From Streptomyces akebiae (GTDB taxonomy: Bacteria > Actinomycetota > Actinomycetes > Streptomycetales > Streptomycetaceae): DNA of 64,000 nt. The notes under the pieces are model-generated. The model did no database searches and was not told the origin of the DNA. It saw nothing but the letters and a program-made list of their open reading frames with translations. The translations under genes and the position numbers were made by a program. The stretch's first letter is position 1. Each line of letters opens with the position of its first letter. The stretch is taken from assembly GCF_019599145.1 (NCBI RefSeq), contig NZ_CP080647.1:3658001-3722000 (forward strand), in the 5' to 3' direction. Positions 35,358-44,484 of the stretch are shown one piece after another.

Positions 35358-36293
35358 CTACTTGGGGTCCTTCGTCGCGCCCTGCCCCCTGCCCTTGCCG
35401 TTGGAGTTGCCCCGGGGCGAGGAGGTCTCCGTGGCGGAGGAGCCGGTGGACGGCGCGGCGGAGGTCGCGGTGGGGGACGCGGAGCCGGACGGCTCGTCGC
35501 TCGTGGCTGTCGACGACGGGGACAGGGAGGCGTCCGGCGAGGAGTCGCCGGGCGACGTCTCGGCATCCGGGTCGGAGGTTCCGCCGGTTGTCGGGGTGGC
35601 CGCTTCCGCGTCCGCGTCGCCGGAGCGGTCGTCGGCCGTGGCGGACGAGACGGGTTCCGGGGTGCCGGGCCTCTCCCGCTCCGAGGTGCCGAGCCCGGCC
35701 AGTCCCGCCGTCACGGCGCCGACGAGCACCGCGGCGCCGATCCCGCCCGCCACCAGCGCGCGGCGCCTGCGGGCCCGGCGCCGCCCGAGCGTGCTCCGCC
35801 GCCCGTCGACCGGCCGCGCCCGCCGCCCGGCACCGTCCCCCACGGCTTCCGGATGCCCTGCCGCGTGCGGCGCGGGGCTGTCGTACGGGGCAGGGTCCTC
35901 GTAGGGGGCGCCGTCTTCGTACGGCGCGCCGGGCTCGTACGGTGCGCGGCCCTCGTAGGGGGCGCCGTCTCCGTAGGGCACGCCCTCCGCGTACGACGCG
36001 CCCTCCCCGTACGGCACGGCTGCGGCCACTCCTGCCCCGTCGTCCGGCCCGCGGCGTGCCGCCTCCGGACGACCCCCGTCCGGGCCCGGGGCGGCCGGCA
36101 CGACCTCGTCCAGCTGGACCGTGTCGTCGTAGGCGTTCTGCCAGCCGTGGGCGGCGGCCGGGTCCGTGAAGATCTCGTAGGCCGGGGTGGAGCGGGGATC
36201 ACCGACGGGGAGGTACACGTTCGGCGGTGTCCCGGCGTCGGCCTCGTTCCGGTCCGGCCCGTGCGCGCTGTCCACGCCGCCCACCCCATTCAT
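35358..36293 (-). CDS. Single-pass membrane protein with PY repeats and Ser/Thr-rich tail
   Basis: 311 residues. The cytoplasmic part has a run of about nine hexamer repeats (PYGDGA, PYEGRA, PYEPGA, PYEDGA types; about 94-145). An Arg-rich stretch is followed by a membrane helix (about 180-203, LVAGGIGAAVLVGAVTAGLA) and an extracellular Ser/Thr/Pro/Asp tail. No known domain. Divergent from the aminotransferase. Confidence 0.8.
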   Translation of the reverse strand: MNGVGGVDSAHGPDRNEADAGTPPNVYLPVGDPRSTPAYEIFTDPAAAHGWQNAYDDTVQLDEVVPAAPGPDGGRPEAARRGPDDGAGVAAAVPYGEGASYAEGVPYGDGAPYEGRAPYEPGAPYEDGAPYEDPAPYDSPAPHAAGHPEAVGDGAGRRARPVDGRRSTLGRRRARRRRALVAGGIGAAVLVGAVTAGLAGLGTSERERPGTPEPVSSATADDRSGDADAEAATPTTGGTSDPDAETSPGDSSPDASLSPSSTATSDEPSGSASPTATSAAPSTGSSATETSSPRGNSNGKGRGQGATKDPK

Positions 36294-36340
36294 CGCGTTC
36301 CGCTGCCTTCGTGTCGAGGGCCGTTCGCCCGAGCCTCATG

Positions 36341-36373
36341 GGCCGTACGCCCAGGTCTCAGCGGCGTACGGCC
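36341..36373. promoter_or_regulatory. Perfect 11+11+11 inverted repeat in a divergent promoter region
   Basis: GGCCGTACGCC and GGCGTACGGCC separated by 11 nt. It lies about 50 bp upstream of the leftward membrane-protein gene and 170 bp upstream of the aminotransferase start, so it is more likely an operator or leader hairpin than a terminator. Confidence 0.5.
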
Positions 36374-36543
36374 GGTTCCGTGCGGTCGGCGGCCGTGCGG
36401 TGGGGGATCGGCCGGACCTGCTCGCGGATTGTAGAGAGGAGGAGGCCGAGGGGACAGCGGCGGGGCATTTCGGGGTAATGCGACCGTCCCACGTGGTGGA
36501 AAACACGGCCCGGAACGCGTTACCGGGCCGTAAGCTCACGGAC

Positions 36544-37755
36544 ATGCAGGTGATCCAGTCGACCAAGCTCGCCAACGTCTGTTACGAGATCCGGGGCCCG
36601 GTGCTCGAGGAGGCGATGCGACTTGAGGCGGCGGGGCATCGGATCCTCAAGCTGAACACCGGCAATCCGGCGGCGTTCGGCTTCGAGTGCCCGCCCGAGA
36701 TCCTGGAGGACATCCTCCGCAACGTGTCGTCGTCCCACGGGTACGGCGACGCGAAGGGCCTGCTCGCCGCGCGCCGGGCGGTCGTCATGCACAACCAGAC
36801 GATCGGCATCGAGACGGACGTCGAGCACGTCTTCATCGGCAACGGCGCCTCCGAGCTGATCGTGATGGCGATGCAGGGCCTGCTCGACGACGGCGACGAG
36901 GTCCTCGTACCGTCCCCCGACTACCCGCTGTGGACGGCCGCGGTCTCCCTGTCCGGCGGCACGGCCGTGCACTACCGCTGCGACGAGCAGTCCGACTGGA
37001 TGCCGGATCTCGCGGACGTCGAGCGGAAGGTCACCGACCGCACCAAGGCGATCGTCATCATCAACCCGAACAACCCGACGGGCGCGGTGTACGACGAGGC
37101 GATGCTGCGCGGACTGACGGACATCGCGCGCCGCCACAACCTGCTGGTCTGCTCGGACGAGATCTACGACAAGATCCTCTACGACGGCGCCACGCACACC
37201 CCGACCGCCGCGATCGCCCCCGACCTGCTGACCCTCACCTTCAACGGCATGTCGAAGGCGTACCGGGTGGCCGGCTACCGGGTGGGCTGGATGGCGATCT
37301 CCGGGCCCCGCGCGCACGCCGACTCCTACATCGAGGGTCTGACGATCCTCGCGAACATGCGGCTGTGCGCGAACATGCCGGGGCAGCACGGAGTGGTCGC
37401 CGCGCTCAGCGGGCGGCAGACGATCAACGACCTGGTGCTGCCGGGCGGGCGACTGAAGGAGCAGCGGGACGTCGCGTACGAGCTGCTCACCCAGATCCCG
37501 GGCGTCTCGTGCGTGAAGCCGAAGGGGGCGCTGTATCTGTTCCCGCGCCTCGATCCGAACGTTTTCAAGATCAAGGACGACCGGCAGATGGTCCTCGACC
37601 TGCTCCGACAGGAGAAGATCATGGTCGTGCAGGGCACCGGCTTCAACTGGGCCGAACCCGACCACTTCCGGGTCGTGACGCTGCCGACCGTGGGCGACCT
37701 GCGGTCCGCGATCACCCGGATCGGGAACTTCCTGGACGGGTACGGGCAGGCCTGA
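36544..37755 (+). CDS. PLP-dependent class I aminotransferase (alanine/aspartate type)
   Basis: 403 residues from ATG 36544. Fold-type I: NTGNPAAFGF, VFIGNGASELIVMAMQG, INPNNPTGAVY (Asn179 region), CSDEIYDKI (Asp205) and the PLP Lys238 in TFNGMSKAYRVAGYRVGW. The pattern matches AlaA-like glutamate-pyruvate aminotransferases. Cytoplasmic. Confidence 0.94.
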   Translation: MQVIQSTKLANVCYEIRGPVLEEAMRLEAAGHRILKLNTGNPAAFGFECPPEILEDILRNVSSSHGYGDAKGLLAARRAVVMHNQTIGIETDVEHVFIGNGASELIVMAMQGLLDDGDEVLVPSPDYPLWTAAVSLSGGTAVHYRCDEQSDWMPDLADVERKVTDRTKAIVIINPNNPTGAVYDEAMLRGLTDIARRHNLLVCSDEIYDKILYDGATHTPTAAIAPDLLTLTFNGMSKAYRVAGYRVGWMAISGPRAHADSYIEGLTILANMRLCANMPGQHGVVAALSGRQTINDLVLPGGRLKEQRDVAYELLTQIPGVSCVKPKGALYLFPRLDPNVFKIKDDRQMVLDLLRQEKIMVVQGTGFNWAEPDHFRVVTLPTVGDLRSAITRIGNFLDGYGQA

Positions 37756-37801
37756 CACCGCGCGTCGAGTACGGCGAACCGGGGCTTTCGGACCTCGCTC
37801 A

Positions 37802-37822
37802 ACTTTAGACAGAATCTAAGGT
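37802..37822. promoter_or_regulatory. AT-rich imperfect palindrome overlapping a promoter
   Basis: ACTTTAGA-CAGAA-TCTAAGGT pairs at 7 of 8 positions and stands out as AT-rich in a GC-rich region, 34 bp before the ribosome site of the next gene. It resembles Fur/PerR-type 7-1-7 sites, but the regulator is unknown. Confidence 0.5.
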
Positions 37823-37855
37823 AGAGTGGTGGTCCGAGAGCTTGGAGGCCATCCC

Positions 37856-38317
37856 ATGTACGAGCCGATCCGCACCAAGTCGGTCCACACGATGGCCGGC
37901 ACGACCTCCTCCGACTTCCCTCATCGCTCGCGTGAGGAAGAGCTGGACATCCAGCTCGCGGGTCATCTGGCGGCACTGCTGGCGGCGACCGACACGCTCC
38001 GCGCCCTCGCCCCCTCCACCGACCTCGACACCGCCGCGGAGCGCCTCGCCGCGCAGGTCGCACGGCTGCGGGGCGGGCGGCAGCCGGTACGGTCCGCCGC
38101 GGTCGCCGCCGACGGGCGGGAGGCCGGTGAGCTCCACCGCCGCGCCCACGCCCTCGCGGGCCGCGCCCTCGTCGTGGCGGCGTCCCGCGCGGACACGGCG
38201 GCGGCGATCCTCGCGGCGGAGCGGATGGACGCTCACGCGGCAGCCGAACGAGCACTCTCCACCACGGGCTCGCTCTCCACCACGGAGCCGACCTCGCGAG
38301 AGCTGGCGGCTCGCTGA
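37856..38317 (+). CDS. Small Ala-rich helical protein of unknown function
   Basis: 153 residues from ATG 37856, with TTGGAGG 8 nt upstream; an upstream GTG (37826) lacks a ribosome site. After MYEPIRTKSVHTMAG comes an Ala/Arg-rich helical body with heptad-like stretches. No membrane helix and no recognised family. Transcription may be controlled by the palindrome at 37802. Confidence 0.75.
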   Translation: MYEPIRTKSVHTMAGTTSSDFPHRSREEELDIQLAGHLAALLAATDTLRALAPSTDLDTAAERLAAQVARLRGGRQPVRSAAVAADGREAGELHRRAHALAGRALVVAASRADTAAAILAAERMDAHAAAERALSTTGSLSTTEPTSRELAAR

Positions 38318-38388
38318 GCGGTTGCCCTGAGAGGGTGCCCGACGAAGAAGGAGGCCTGCGGGTCTGAAGCAACAGGCCCGCAGGCCCG

Positions 38389-38440
38389 AAAAGCACGGGG
38401 CGCAGCCCCTGCTTTTCAGGGGCGCGGGGAACTGCGCGAG
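38389..38440. repeat. GCGCAGTTCCCC-family repeat with hairpin
   Basis: AAAAGCACGGGGC-GCA-GCCCCTGCTTTT forms a hairpin followed by AGGGGCGCGGGGAACTGCGC, the inverted form of the repeat core. A run of CCCGCA units follows to about 38500. Together they fill the gap between the small helical protein and the solute-binding-like gene and likely terminate transcription of the former. Confidence 0.7.
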
Positions 38441-38607
38441 AAGCCCCACGCCCCCGCACCCGCACCCGCACCCGACGACGCACCCGCACCCGCACCCGCG
38501 CCCCTCCCCACACCCCCCGGCGGCCGTGGCATACCGGGACCACCGCTTCATCCCCCGTTCACCGCCCCGCACAAGGAACGTTGGGTTCCGCCGAGCACTC
38601 TCCAGAT

Positions 38608-39681
38608 GTGAGACGAATCGCAGGAATCGTCCTCGCGGTCCTGCTGATCGGCGGCGTGGTGGCAGCCGTCGTGGCGGGCCGGCAGACCGAGGACACGGGC
38701 ACGGCAACGAAGACCGTGCGAGGCGTGATCGGGTCGGAGAAGGCGGAGTTCTTCGCCGACCCGGAGGTGGTGAAGGCCCTGGCCGCCCAGGGCTACACCG
38801 TGAAGACGGAGACGTCGGGATCCTGGGCCATGGACGGCCTCGATCCGAAGGGGTACGACTTCGCCTTCCCGTCCAGCAAGGCGCCCGCCGACGAACTGGC
38901 CGAGAAGTACGGCGTACGCGAACCGCTGCCCCGCCCCTTCTACTCGCCCCTTGTCGTGGTGGCCCACCGAGGCGCCGCGGACGTGCTGCGGCAGAACGGG
39001 CTGGCCACCCTCGACGAGGGCCGGGGCGTCCTCGACATGGGCGCGTATCTGAAGGCCGCCGAGGACGGGCGGACGTGGCAGGACCTCAAGGGGGCCGCGA
39101 AGTACGGCGAGTTGAGGGGACTCCTCTACATCGCCACCACCGACCCGACCACCTCCAACTCGGGCGCGCTCTACCTCGCCGCCGCCTCCGACGTCGCCAA
39201 CGACGGACGGGTCGTCGCGAACGAGGAGGACCTGGACCGGACCGCCCCCCTCATGCGCGAGCTGATCAGTGTGCAGGGCGCCCAGCAGCCGAGCACCGAC
39301 GCGGCGTTCCGCGACTTCGTCAGCGGAGTCGGCAATCCGCTCGTACTGGTCTACGAGTCGCAGGTCGCGGCCCTGCTGACGGAGGGCCAGAGCGTCGACG
39401 ACCTGGTCGTCCTCTACCCGGACACCACCGTGTTCAGCGACCACACGGTCGTACCGGTCACGGACGAGGGACGTGCGCTCGGCGAACTCCTCTCCACCGA
39501 CCCGAGGTTGCGTGAGCTGGCCGCCCGGCACGGGTTCCGGCCGCAGGGCGCGGCCACCGAGTTCACGGCGGCGACCGCCGACCACACCACCTATCTCATG
39601 CAGAAGCTGACCGTCCGGCAGGCGCCCGTGCCCACCTCCGAGGTGCTGCACGAGATGGCGCGCCGGGCCAGGGGCCAGTAG
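38608..39681 (+). CDS. Extracellular solute-binding-like protein of the TelA/vWA cluster
   Basis: 357 residues from GTG 38608 (TTG 38581 possible). Single N-terminal membrane anchor (about 4-24, IAGIVLAVLLIGGVVAAVVAG), then a substrate-binding-protein-like fold (GSEKAEFFADPEVVKALAAQ, DFAFPSSKAPADELAEK, ATTDPTTSNSGALYLA). Related in design to the N-terminal domain of the vWA lipoprotein two genes on. The pair may sense an envelope ligand or damage. Confidence 0.82.
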   Translation: MRRIAGIVLAVLLIGGVVAAVVAGRQTEDTGTATKTVRGVIGSEKAEFFADPEVVKALAAQGYTVKTETSGSWAMDGLDPKGYDFAFPSSKAPADELAEKYGVREPLPRPFYSPLVVVAHRGAADVLRQNGLATLDEGRGVLDMGAYLKAAEDGRTWQDLKGAAKYGELRGLLYIATTDPTTSNSGALYLAAASDVANDGRVVANEEDLDRTAPLMRELISVQGAQQPSTDAAFRDFVSGVGNPLVLVYESQVAALLTEGQSVDDLVVLYPDTTVFSDHTVVPVTDEGRALGELLSTDPRLRELAARHGFRPQGAATEFTAATADHTTYLMQKLTVRQAPVPTSEVLHEMARRARGQ

Positions 39682-39702
39682 GACGACGGGGGAACACCAC
39701 AG

Positions 39703-40896
39703 ATGAACATCGACGACAGCGAGGGCGGCAGCGCCTTCACCCTCACCCCTCCCGAGCCGGTCGCGGCCGTGCCCCGGGAGAAGGCCGGCGGACTGGTGCC
39801 GGTCGAGGAGTCCGTGCGGACGGACATGGCCCACAGGGCCGAGGAGTACGTACGGGGGCTCGCCGGCCTCGACGCCCGCTCCCCGGAGTTCGCCGGCCGG
39901 GTCGGGGAGATCACCGCACTCGGCGCGGGCGAGATGCGGACCGCCGCCGCACAGTCCAACCGGATGCTGGAGCGGACCGTGCGCAGCCTGCCCGGCAAGG
40001 GCGGTGACGCGCAGTCGCAGGTCGCGGGCTCGCTCGTGGAACTGCGGCGGGTGGTGGAGGATCTGGACCCGCGTGATCTGCCGACGGGCAAGGGGCGCAA
40101 GCTGCTGTCCCGGCTGCCCGGCGGCAACAGACTGCGCGACCACGTCGCCAAGTACGCCTCCGCCCAAGGCACGTTGAACAAGATCGTGGGCTCCCTGCGG
40201 GGTGGCCAGGACGAACTGCGGCGCGACAACGCCGCGTTGCAGACCGAGCGGGTCCGGCTCTGGGAGACCATGGGCAAGCTCCAGGAGTACGTCGTCCTGA
40301 CGGAGGCCCTGGACACGGCCGTCGAGGCGCACATCGCCACCCACGTCGACGCTGCGGATCCGCAGCAGGGCGACACCCTCCGCGCCGACGTGCTCTTCCC
40401 GGTCCGGCAGAAGCACCAGGACCTGCTCACCCAGCTGGCCGTCTGCGCCCAGGGCTATCTGGCCATGGACGTCGTACGGCGCAACAACGAGGAACTGATC
40501 AAGGGCGTCGACCGGGCCGCGACGACCACGGTCTCGGCACTGCGCATCTCCGTGATGCTCGCCTCCGCCCTCGACAACCAGAAGAAGGTCGTCGACCAGG
40601 TCAACGCGTTGCGCGGTACGACGGAGGATCTGATCCGGGGCAACGCGGAGATGCTCGCGGGCCAGAGCGGCGAGATCCAGCGCATCGCCGCCGACCCGGC
40701 CGTCGGCGCGGAGACGCTCCGCTCGGCGTTCCAGCAGATCTACCGCACTCTCGACGCGATCGACACGTACAAGGTCCGGGCGACGGAGACCATGGCAGCG
40801 ACCGTCGAGTCGCTGACCTCCGAACTCCAGGACGCGTCACGGTACCTGGAGCGGAGCAGGTCGCAGGGGGCGCTGGAAGGGGGTGGCCTCGCATGA
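39703..40896 (+). CDS. TelA-family toxic-anion (tellurite) resistance protein
   Basis: 397 residues, almost wholly helical. TelA hallmarks include NKIVGSLRGGQDELRRDNAA, QEYVVLTEALDTAVEAHI, AVCAQGYLAMDVVRRNNEEL and ATTTVSALRISVMLASALDN. Cytoplasmic or membrane-peripheral. It links this cluster to the tellurite/stress (Ter) systems. 21 nt after the upstream gene; overlaps the next start by ATGA. Confidence 0.92.
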   Translation: MNIDDSEGGSAFTLTPPEPVAAVPREKAGGLVPVEESVRTDMAHRAEEYVRGLAGLDARSPEFAGRVGEITALGAGEMRTAAAQSNRMLERTVRSLPGKGGDAQSQVAGSLVELRRVVEDLDPRDLPTGKGRKLLSRLPGGNRLRDHVAKYASAQGTLNKIVGSLRGGQDELRRDNAALQTERVRLWETMGKLQEYVVLTEALDTAVEAHIATHVDAADPQQGDTLRADVLFPVRQKHQDLLTQLAVCAQGYLAMDVVRRNNEELIKGVDRAATTTVSALRISVMLASALDNQKKVVDQVNALRGTTEDLIRGNAEMLAGQSGEIQRIAADPAVGAETLRSAFQQIYRTLDAIDTYKVRATETMAATVESLTSELQDASRYLERSRSQGALEGGGLA

Positions 40897-42482
40897 GAAA
40901 CGGAACCGAGAGCGGGCGTGCGTGGACACACGCCACCCACCGGGCCGCGGTCGCGGCCGTAGCCGTCGCACTCGCCTGGGTGACCGCCGGGTGCACCTCG
41001 CCCACCGAAGCCCCGGCCGCCGAACCGACCGCATACGTCCCCGGCACCCTCCGCGTCCTCGCCTCCAGTGAACTCGTCGACATGAAGCCGGTGTTGGCGC
41101 GGGTGGAGAAGGACACCGGGATCAAGGTCCGGCCCACCTACATGGGCACCCTCGACGCCGTCGAGCTGCTCGCCGAGGGGCGGGCGAAGGGCTCGTACGA
41201 CGCGGTGTGGCTGTCCTCCAACGACTATCTGCGGCTCCGCCCCGAGACGGCGAAGCAGGTCGTGTCGGAGACCTCGGTGATGTCGAGCCCGGTCGCGATC
41301 GGTGTGCGGAACGAGACCGTGGAGAAACTGGGCTGGAAGCCCGAGGACGTCACCTGGTCGGACGTGGAGAAGGCCGTGGCGGACGGAGGACTGACGTACG
41401 GCATGACCGACCCGTCCCGTTCCCACTCCGGTTTCTCCACGCTCGTCTCGGTCGCGTCGGGTCTCGCCGACGCCCAGTCCGCGCTGACGGACGCGGACGT
41501 CGCACGGGCGGCGCCCCGGCTGAAGGAGTTCTTCGCGGGGCAGAAGCTGACATCGGGATCGTCGGGCTGGCTCGCGGCGGCGTACGACCGGCGCGGTGAC
41601 GTCGACGCGCTGCTCAACTACGAGTCGGTGCTGGAGTCGCGCGGCGACCTGACGGTGATCCGGCCGCGCGACGGCGTCGTCACCGCCGACTATCCGCTCT
41701 CCTCGCTCGCCTCCACCGGCGAGGACGTCCGGGACGACGTGCGCCGGCTCTCGGACGCCCTGCGCACCCCGGACATCCAGCGGCTGATCACCGAGCGGAC
41801 GCTGCGCCGACCGGTCGTCGCCTCCGTGCCGCCCGCGGCCGGCCTCGACACCACACGCCGCCGTGAACTTCCCTTCCCCGGCGGCCGTTCCGTCGCCGAC
41901 GGCCTTCTCGACGCCTACGAGAACGAGCTGCGCCGACCGTCGCGGACCGTGTACGTCCTGGACACCTCGGGCTCGATGGAGGGCGACCGGCTCGACCGGC
42001 TGAAGACCGCCCTCACCGAGCTGACCGGCGACTTCCGGGACCGGGAGGAGGTCACTCTGATGCCGTTCGGGTCGGACGTGAAGAGCGTGCGGACGCATGT
42101 CGTACGGCCCGAGCGTCCGAAGGCCGGACTCGACGGCATCCGTGCCGACACCCGGGGCCTGTCCGCCGGCGGCGACACCGCCATCTACACCTCGCTGCGC
42201 AAGGCGTACGAACATCTCGGCACCGGTGACCGGGACACCTTCACCTCGATCGTGCTGATGACGGACGGCGAGAACACCGAGGGCGCGAGCCCCGCCGACT
42301 TCGACGCCTTCTACCGCCGACTGCCCGCCGCCCAGAAACAGATCCCCGTCTTCCCGATCCTCTTCGGCGACTCCGACCAGGAGGAACTGAGACACATCGC
42401 CGACCTGACCGGCGGCCGCCTCTTCGACGCCCAGCAGGGCTCACTGGACGGCGCCTTCGAGGAGATCCGTGGCTACCAGTAG
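40893..42482 (+). CDS. Lipoprotein with solute-binding and vWA domains
   Basis: 529 residues. Lipobox VTAGC (Cys34). Residues 45-330 form a periplasmic-binding-type domain (TLRVLASSELVDMKPVLARV, YDAVWLSSNDYL). Residues 345-525 form a von Willebrand A domain with MIDAS motif YVLDTSGSMEGD and later SIVLMTDGENTEG. Outward-facing lipid-anchored sensor or adhesin. The ATG overlaps telA and the end overlaps the next gene by 14 nt. Confidence 0.9.
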   Translation: MRNGTESGRAWTHATHRAAVAAVAVALAWVTAGCTSPTEAPAAEPTAYVPGTLRVLASSELVDMKPVLARVEKDTGIKVRPTYMGTLDAVELLAEGRAKGSYDAVWLSSNDYLRLRPETAKQVVSETSVMSSPVAIGVRNETVEKLGWKPEDVTWSDVEKAVADGGLTYGMTDPSRSHSGFSTLVSVASGLADAQSALTDADVARAAPRLKEFFAGQKLTSGSSGWLAAAYDRRGDVDALLNYESVLESRGDLTVIRPRDGVVTADYPLSSLASTGEDVRDDVRRLSDALRTPDIQRLITERTLRRPVVASVPPAAGLDTTRRRELPFPGGRSVADGLLDAYENELRRPSRTVYVLDTSGSMEGDRLDRLKTALTELTGDFRDREEVTLMPFGSDVKSVRTHVVRPERPKAGLDGIRADTRGLSAGGDTAIYTSLRKAYEHLGTGDRDTFTSIVLMTDGENTEGASPADFDAFYRRLPAAQKQIPVFPILFGDSDQEELRHIADLTGGRLFDAQQGSLDGAFEEIRGYQ

Positions 42483-43071
42483 ATTCATGACGTACGTCGA
42501 GTCCCGCAAGAACCTCGCCGGCAGCGCCCTCGGGATCGCCGGGCTCGGGCTGACCTTCGCGGGGGTCGCGGGACCGTACTGGCCGGTGGTGGTCGTCGGG
42601 CTGTACGGCGCGGGCGCGCTGATCGCCCCGCCGGAGCGGCCCCCGCCACCGGACTTCCCGGATCCGTCCGCCCAACTGGACGAGCTGCGCACCGACTTCG
42701 GCACCCTGCGCGCGTACCTCGCCGACATCGAACTGCCGCCCGCCGCGTCCGGCCGCCTCACCGAGCTGACCGAACTCCTCACGGCCCTCCTCGACCCCGG
42801 CTGGGTCGCCGAGGTCCTCGCCCAGGACCCCGAAGGCGTCCACACCCTGTCCCGGGCCGTCCGTCAGGACGTCCCCGAGGCCGTCGACACCTTCGTCCGC
42901 ACCCGCTGGTGGACCCGCCTGACCCCGGGCACGGATCCACCGGAGCGGCACCTTGAGCGCCAACTCGGACTGCTGCAGGAGGAGTTGTCCGGCTTGGCGT
43001 CAGCCCTGCGCGACACCGAGGCGCGTCGCCAGGAGTCGCACACGCGCTATCTGGAGGGGCGGTCGGGGTGA
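42469..43071 (+). CDS. Membrane protein of the TelA/vWA cluster
   Basis: 200 residues, GTG start inside the end of the vWA gene. Two hydrophobic segments at 17-53 (LAGSALGIAGLGLTFAGVAG, VVVVGLYGAGALI) and a helical cytoplasmic remainder. No named family. Tight overlap implies a shared function with TelA and the vWA lipoprotein. Confidence 0.8.
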   Translation: MATSRFMTYVESRKNLAGSALGIAGLGLTFAGVAGPYWPVVVVGLYGAGALIAPPERPPPPDFPDPSAQLDELRTDFGTLRAYLADIELPPAASGRLTELTELLTALLDPGWVAEVLAQDPEGVHTLSRAVRQDVPEAVDTFVRTRWWTRLTPGTDPPERHLERQLGLLQEELSGLASALRDTEARRQESHTRYLEGRSG

Positions 43072-43117
43072 GGGGGGGCGTTCGGGTGGGGGTGCGGGTG
43101 GGGGTGCGTGGGGCTTC

Positions 43118-43238
43118 TCGCGCAGTTCCCCGCGCCCCTGAGAAGCAGGGGCTGCGCCCCGTGCTTTTCGGGCCCGCAGGGCCGTGGTCTTTCAGGCCCG
43201 CAGGGCCTGGGTTTTTAGGGGCGCGGGGAACTGCGCGA
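43118..43238. terminator. Large inverted-repeat terminator, GCGCAGTTCCCC family
   Basis: TCGCGCAGTTCCCCGCGCCC-CT (43118-43139) and its exact complement (43217-43238) flank a spacer holding GCAGGGGCTGCGCCCCGTGC and two copies of a GCCCGCAGGGCC hairpin. Lies between convergent operons (TelA cluster rightward, kinase leftward). Confidence 0.8.
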
Positions 43239-43290
43239 GCAACCCCCACGCACCCGCACCCGACAACACACCCAGGAACCCCAGGCCCCC

Positions 43291-44451
43291 TCATCCCACG
43301 CTGGCCAAAATCACGATCAACACCACCACCCCCACCACCACAGCCAACACCTTCAACCCCGCGTACGGCGAAGCCGGCTCACCCGGCGGACGCGGCGGCA
43401 CCGGGACCGAGGTCGGCCGGGGCCCGTTGAAGACGTCGTGGCCGGTGACGGCGGCCCGGGTGCACCAGGGGCAGGTCGGCAGATGGGAGCCGTAGGTGTG
43501 CAGGGGCCGTACCGTGCAGGCCCGCACCTGGCCGCGTTCCTTGTCGAGGGCCCGGAGCCAGGCCTCGGCCTGCGGCCGCGCGTCCGGGTCCTGGACGCCG
43601 GGTCCGAAGGCGGCCCTGGCGAGGGTGAGGAGTTCGGTCGGCAGGACGGACGGGTCGATCGTGCCGCGCGGGATGGTGACCCGGTCGGGGCGGACGACAT
43701 AGCTGCAGCTCGCGGCGATGTTGTCCTTGACGGTCGACTCGGAGGCGCTCTCGTGCGGCACCCCGCCGAAGGGGTGGTTGCCGGCGGTGAGCAGCTGGTA
43801 GACGAGGACGGCCAGGGCGAAGTCGTCGCTCTGCCGGGTCGCGGGGCCGCCCGTCTGGCGCTCGGGGGACGAGTAGTCGGTGGTGTGCATCAGGCACGGG
43901 AAGAGTTCGCCGGTGACCGGGTCGGTGAAGGCGATGGAGTCGCAGTCGAGGAAGGTCACGAACCCGTTGGCGTCGACGACGACATTGCTGCTGGAGAAGT
44001 CGCCGATGACGAGGTTGTCGTAGTGCATACGGGCCGTCATGAAGGCGAGGTTCCAGGCGACGCCGAGCAGGAACCGCCAGTCGGCCCGATCCGGGAAGAG
44101 CTTGAGGCGCTGGACCCGGGTGAACAGGCCGACCAGCTGGACGTGTTGGGGTTCGCCGAAGCGGCGCATCGCATAGCCGAGGAACTCGCCGTTCGCACCC
44201 CGGGCGATCGCCGTGGGCCAGGCCAGCTCCGGTGGCTGGCTGGCGTCCGTCGGGCGGGCGGCCAGCGGTGACATGGTCAGCATCCGGGCCAGCCGCCGTT
44301 CCTGGTCCGGCCCCGGTGTGTCCCGGTAGATCTTGACGACGATCCTCGCGTCCCCCTCCACCGGGAACACGGCCGCCTGCCCACCCCCCTTCAACGGCAA
44401 CTCGGCCAGAGTGACCCGCCTACCGTCGAGAAAGACCGTGCGGCCGCTCAT
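43291..44451 (-). CDS. Atypical protein kinase of a TerY-P triad, zinc-finger and membrane tail
   Basis: 386 residues. Kinase-like domain with Lys40 (IVVKIY), a catalytic loop IGDFSSSNVVVD (Asp151, in place of HRDxxxxN) and the metal site FLDCDS (Asp171, in place of DFG). C-terminal knuckle TCPWC with an upstream Cys/His (CTVRPLHTYG), then a Pro-rich linker and a membrane helix at the end (LAVVVGVVVLIVILASVG). Kinases of this type with a zinc-ribbon tail pair with PP2C and TerY vWA proteins, which are the next two genes. Confidence 0.88.
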   Translation of the reverse strand: MSGRTVFLDGRRVTLAELPLKGGGQAAVFPVEGDARIVVKIYRDTPGPDQERRLARMLTMSPLAARPTDASQPPELAWPTAIARGANGEFLGYAMRRFGEPQHVQLVGLFTRVQRLKLFPDRADWRFLLGVAWNLAFMTARMHYDNLVIGDFSSSNVVVDANGFVTFLDCDSIAFTDPVTGELFPCLMHTTDYSSPERQTGGPATRQSDDFALAVLVYQLLTAGNHPFGGVPHESASESTVKDNIAASCSYVVRPDRVTIPRGTIDPSVLPTELLTLARAAFGPGVQDPDARPQAEAWLRALDKERGQVRACTVRPLHTYGSHLPTCPWCTRAAVTGHDVFNGPRPTSVPVPPRPPGEPASPYAGLKVLAVVVGVVVLIVILASVG

Positions 44452-44484
44452 GGCCGTACCTCCGAGTGTTCGTCGAGCCGGTCG

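Noticed and set aside
38445..38520. CCCGCA-rich run as a possible CRISPR or functional array
   Set aside because: Simple hexamer degeneration next to a dispersed hairpin repeat; no spacers.
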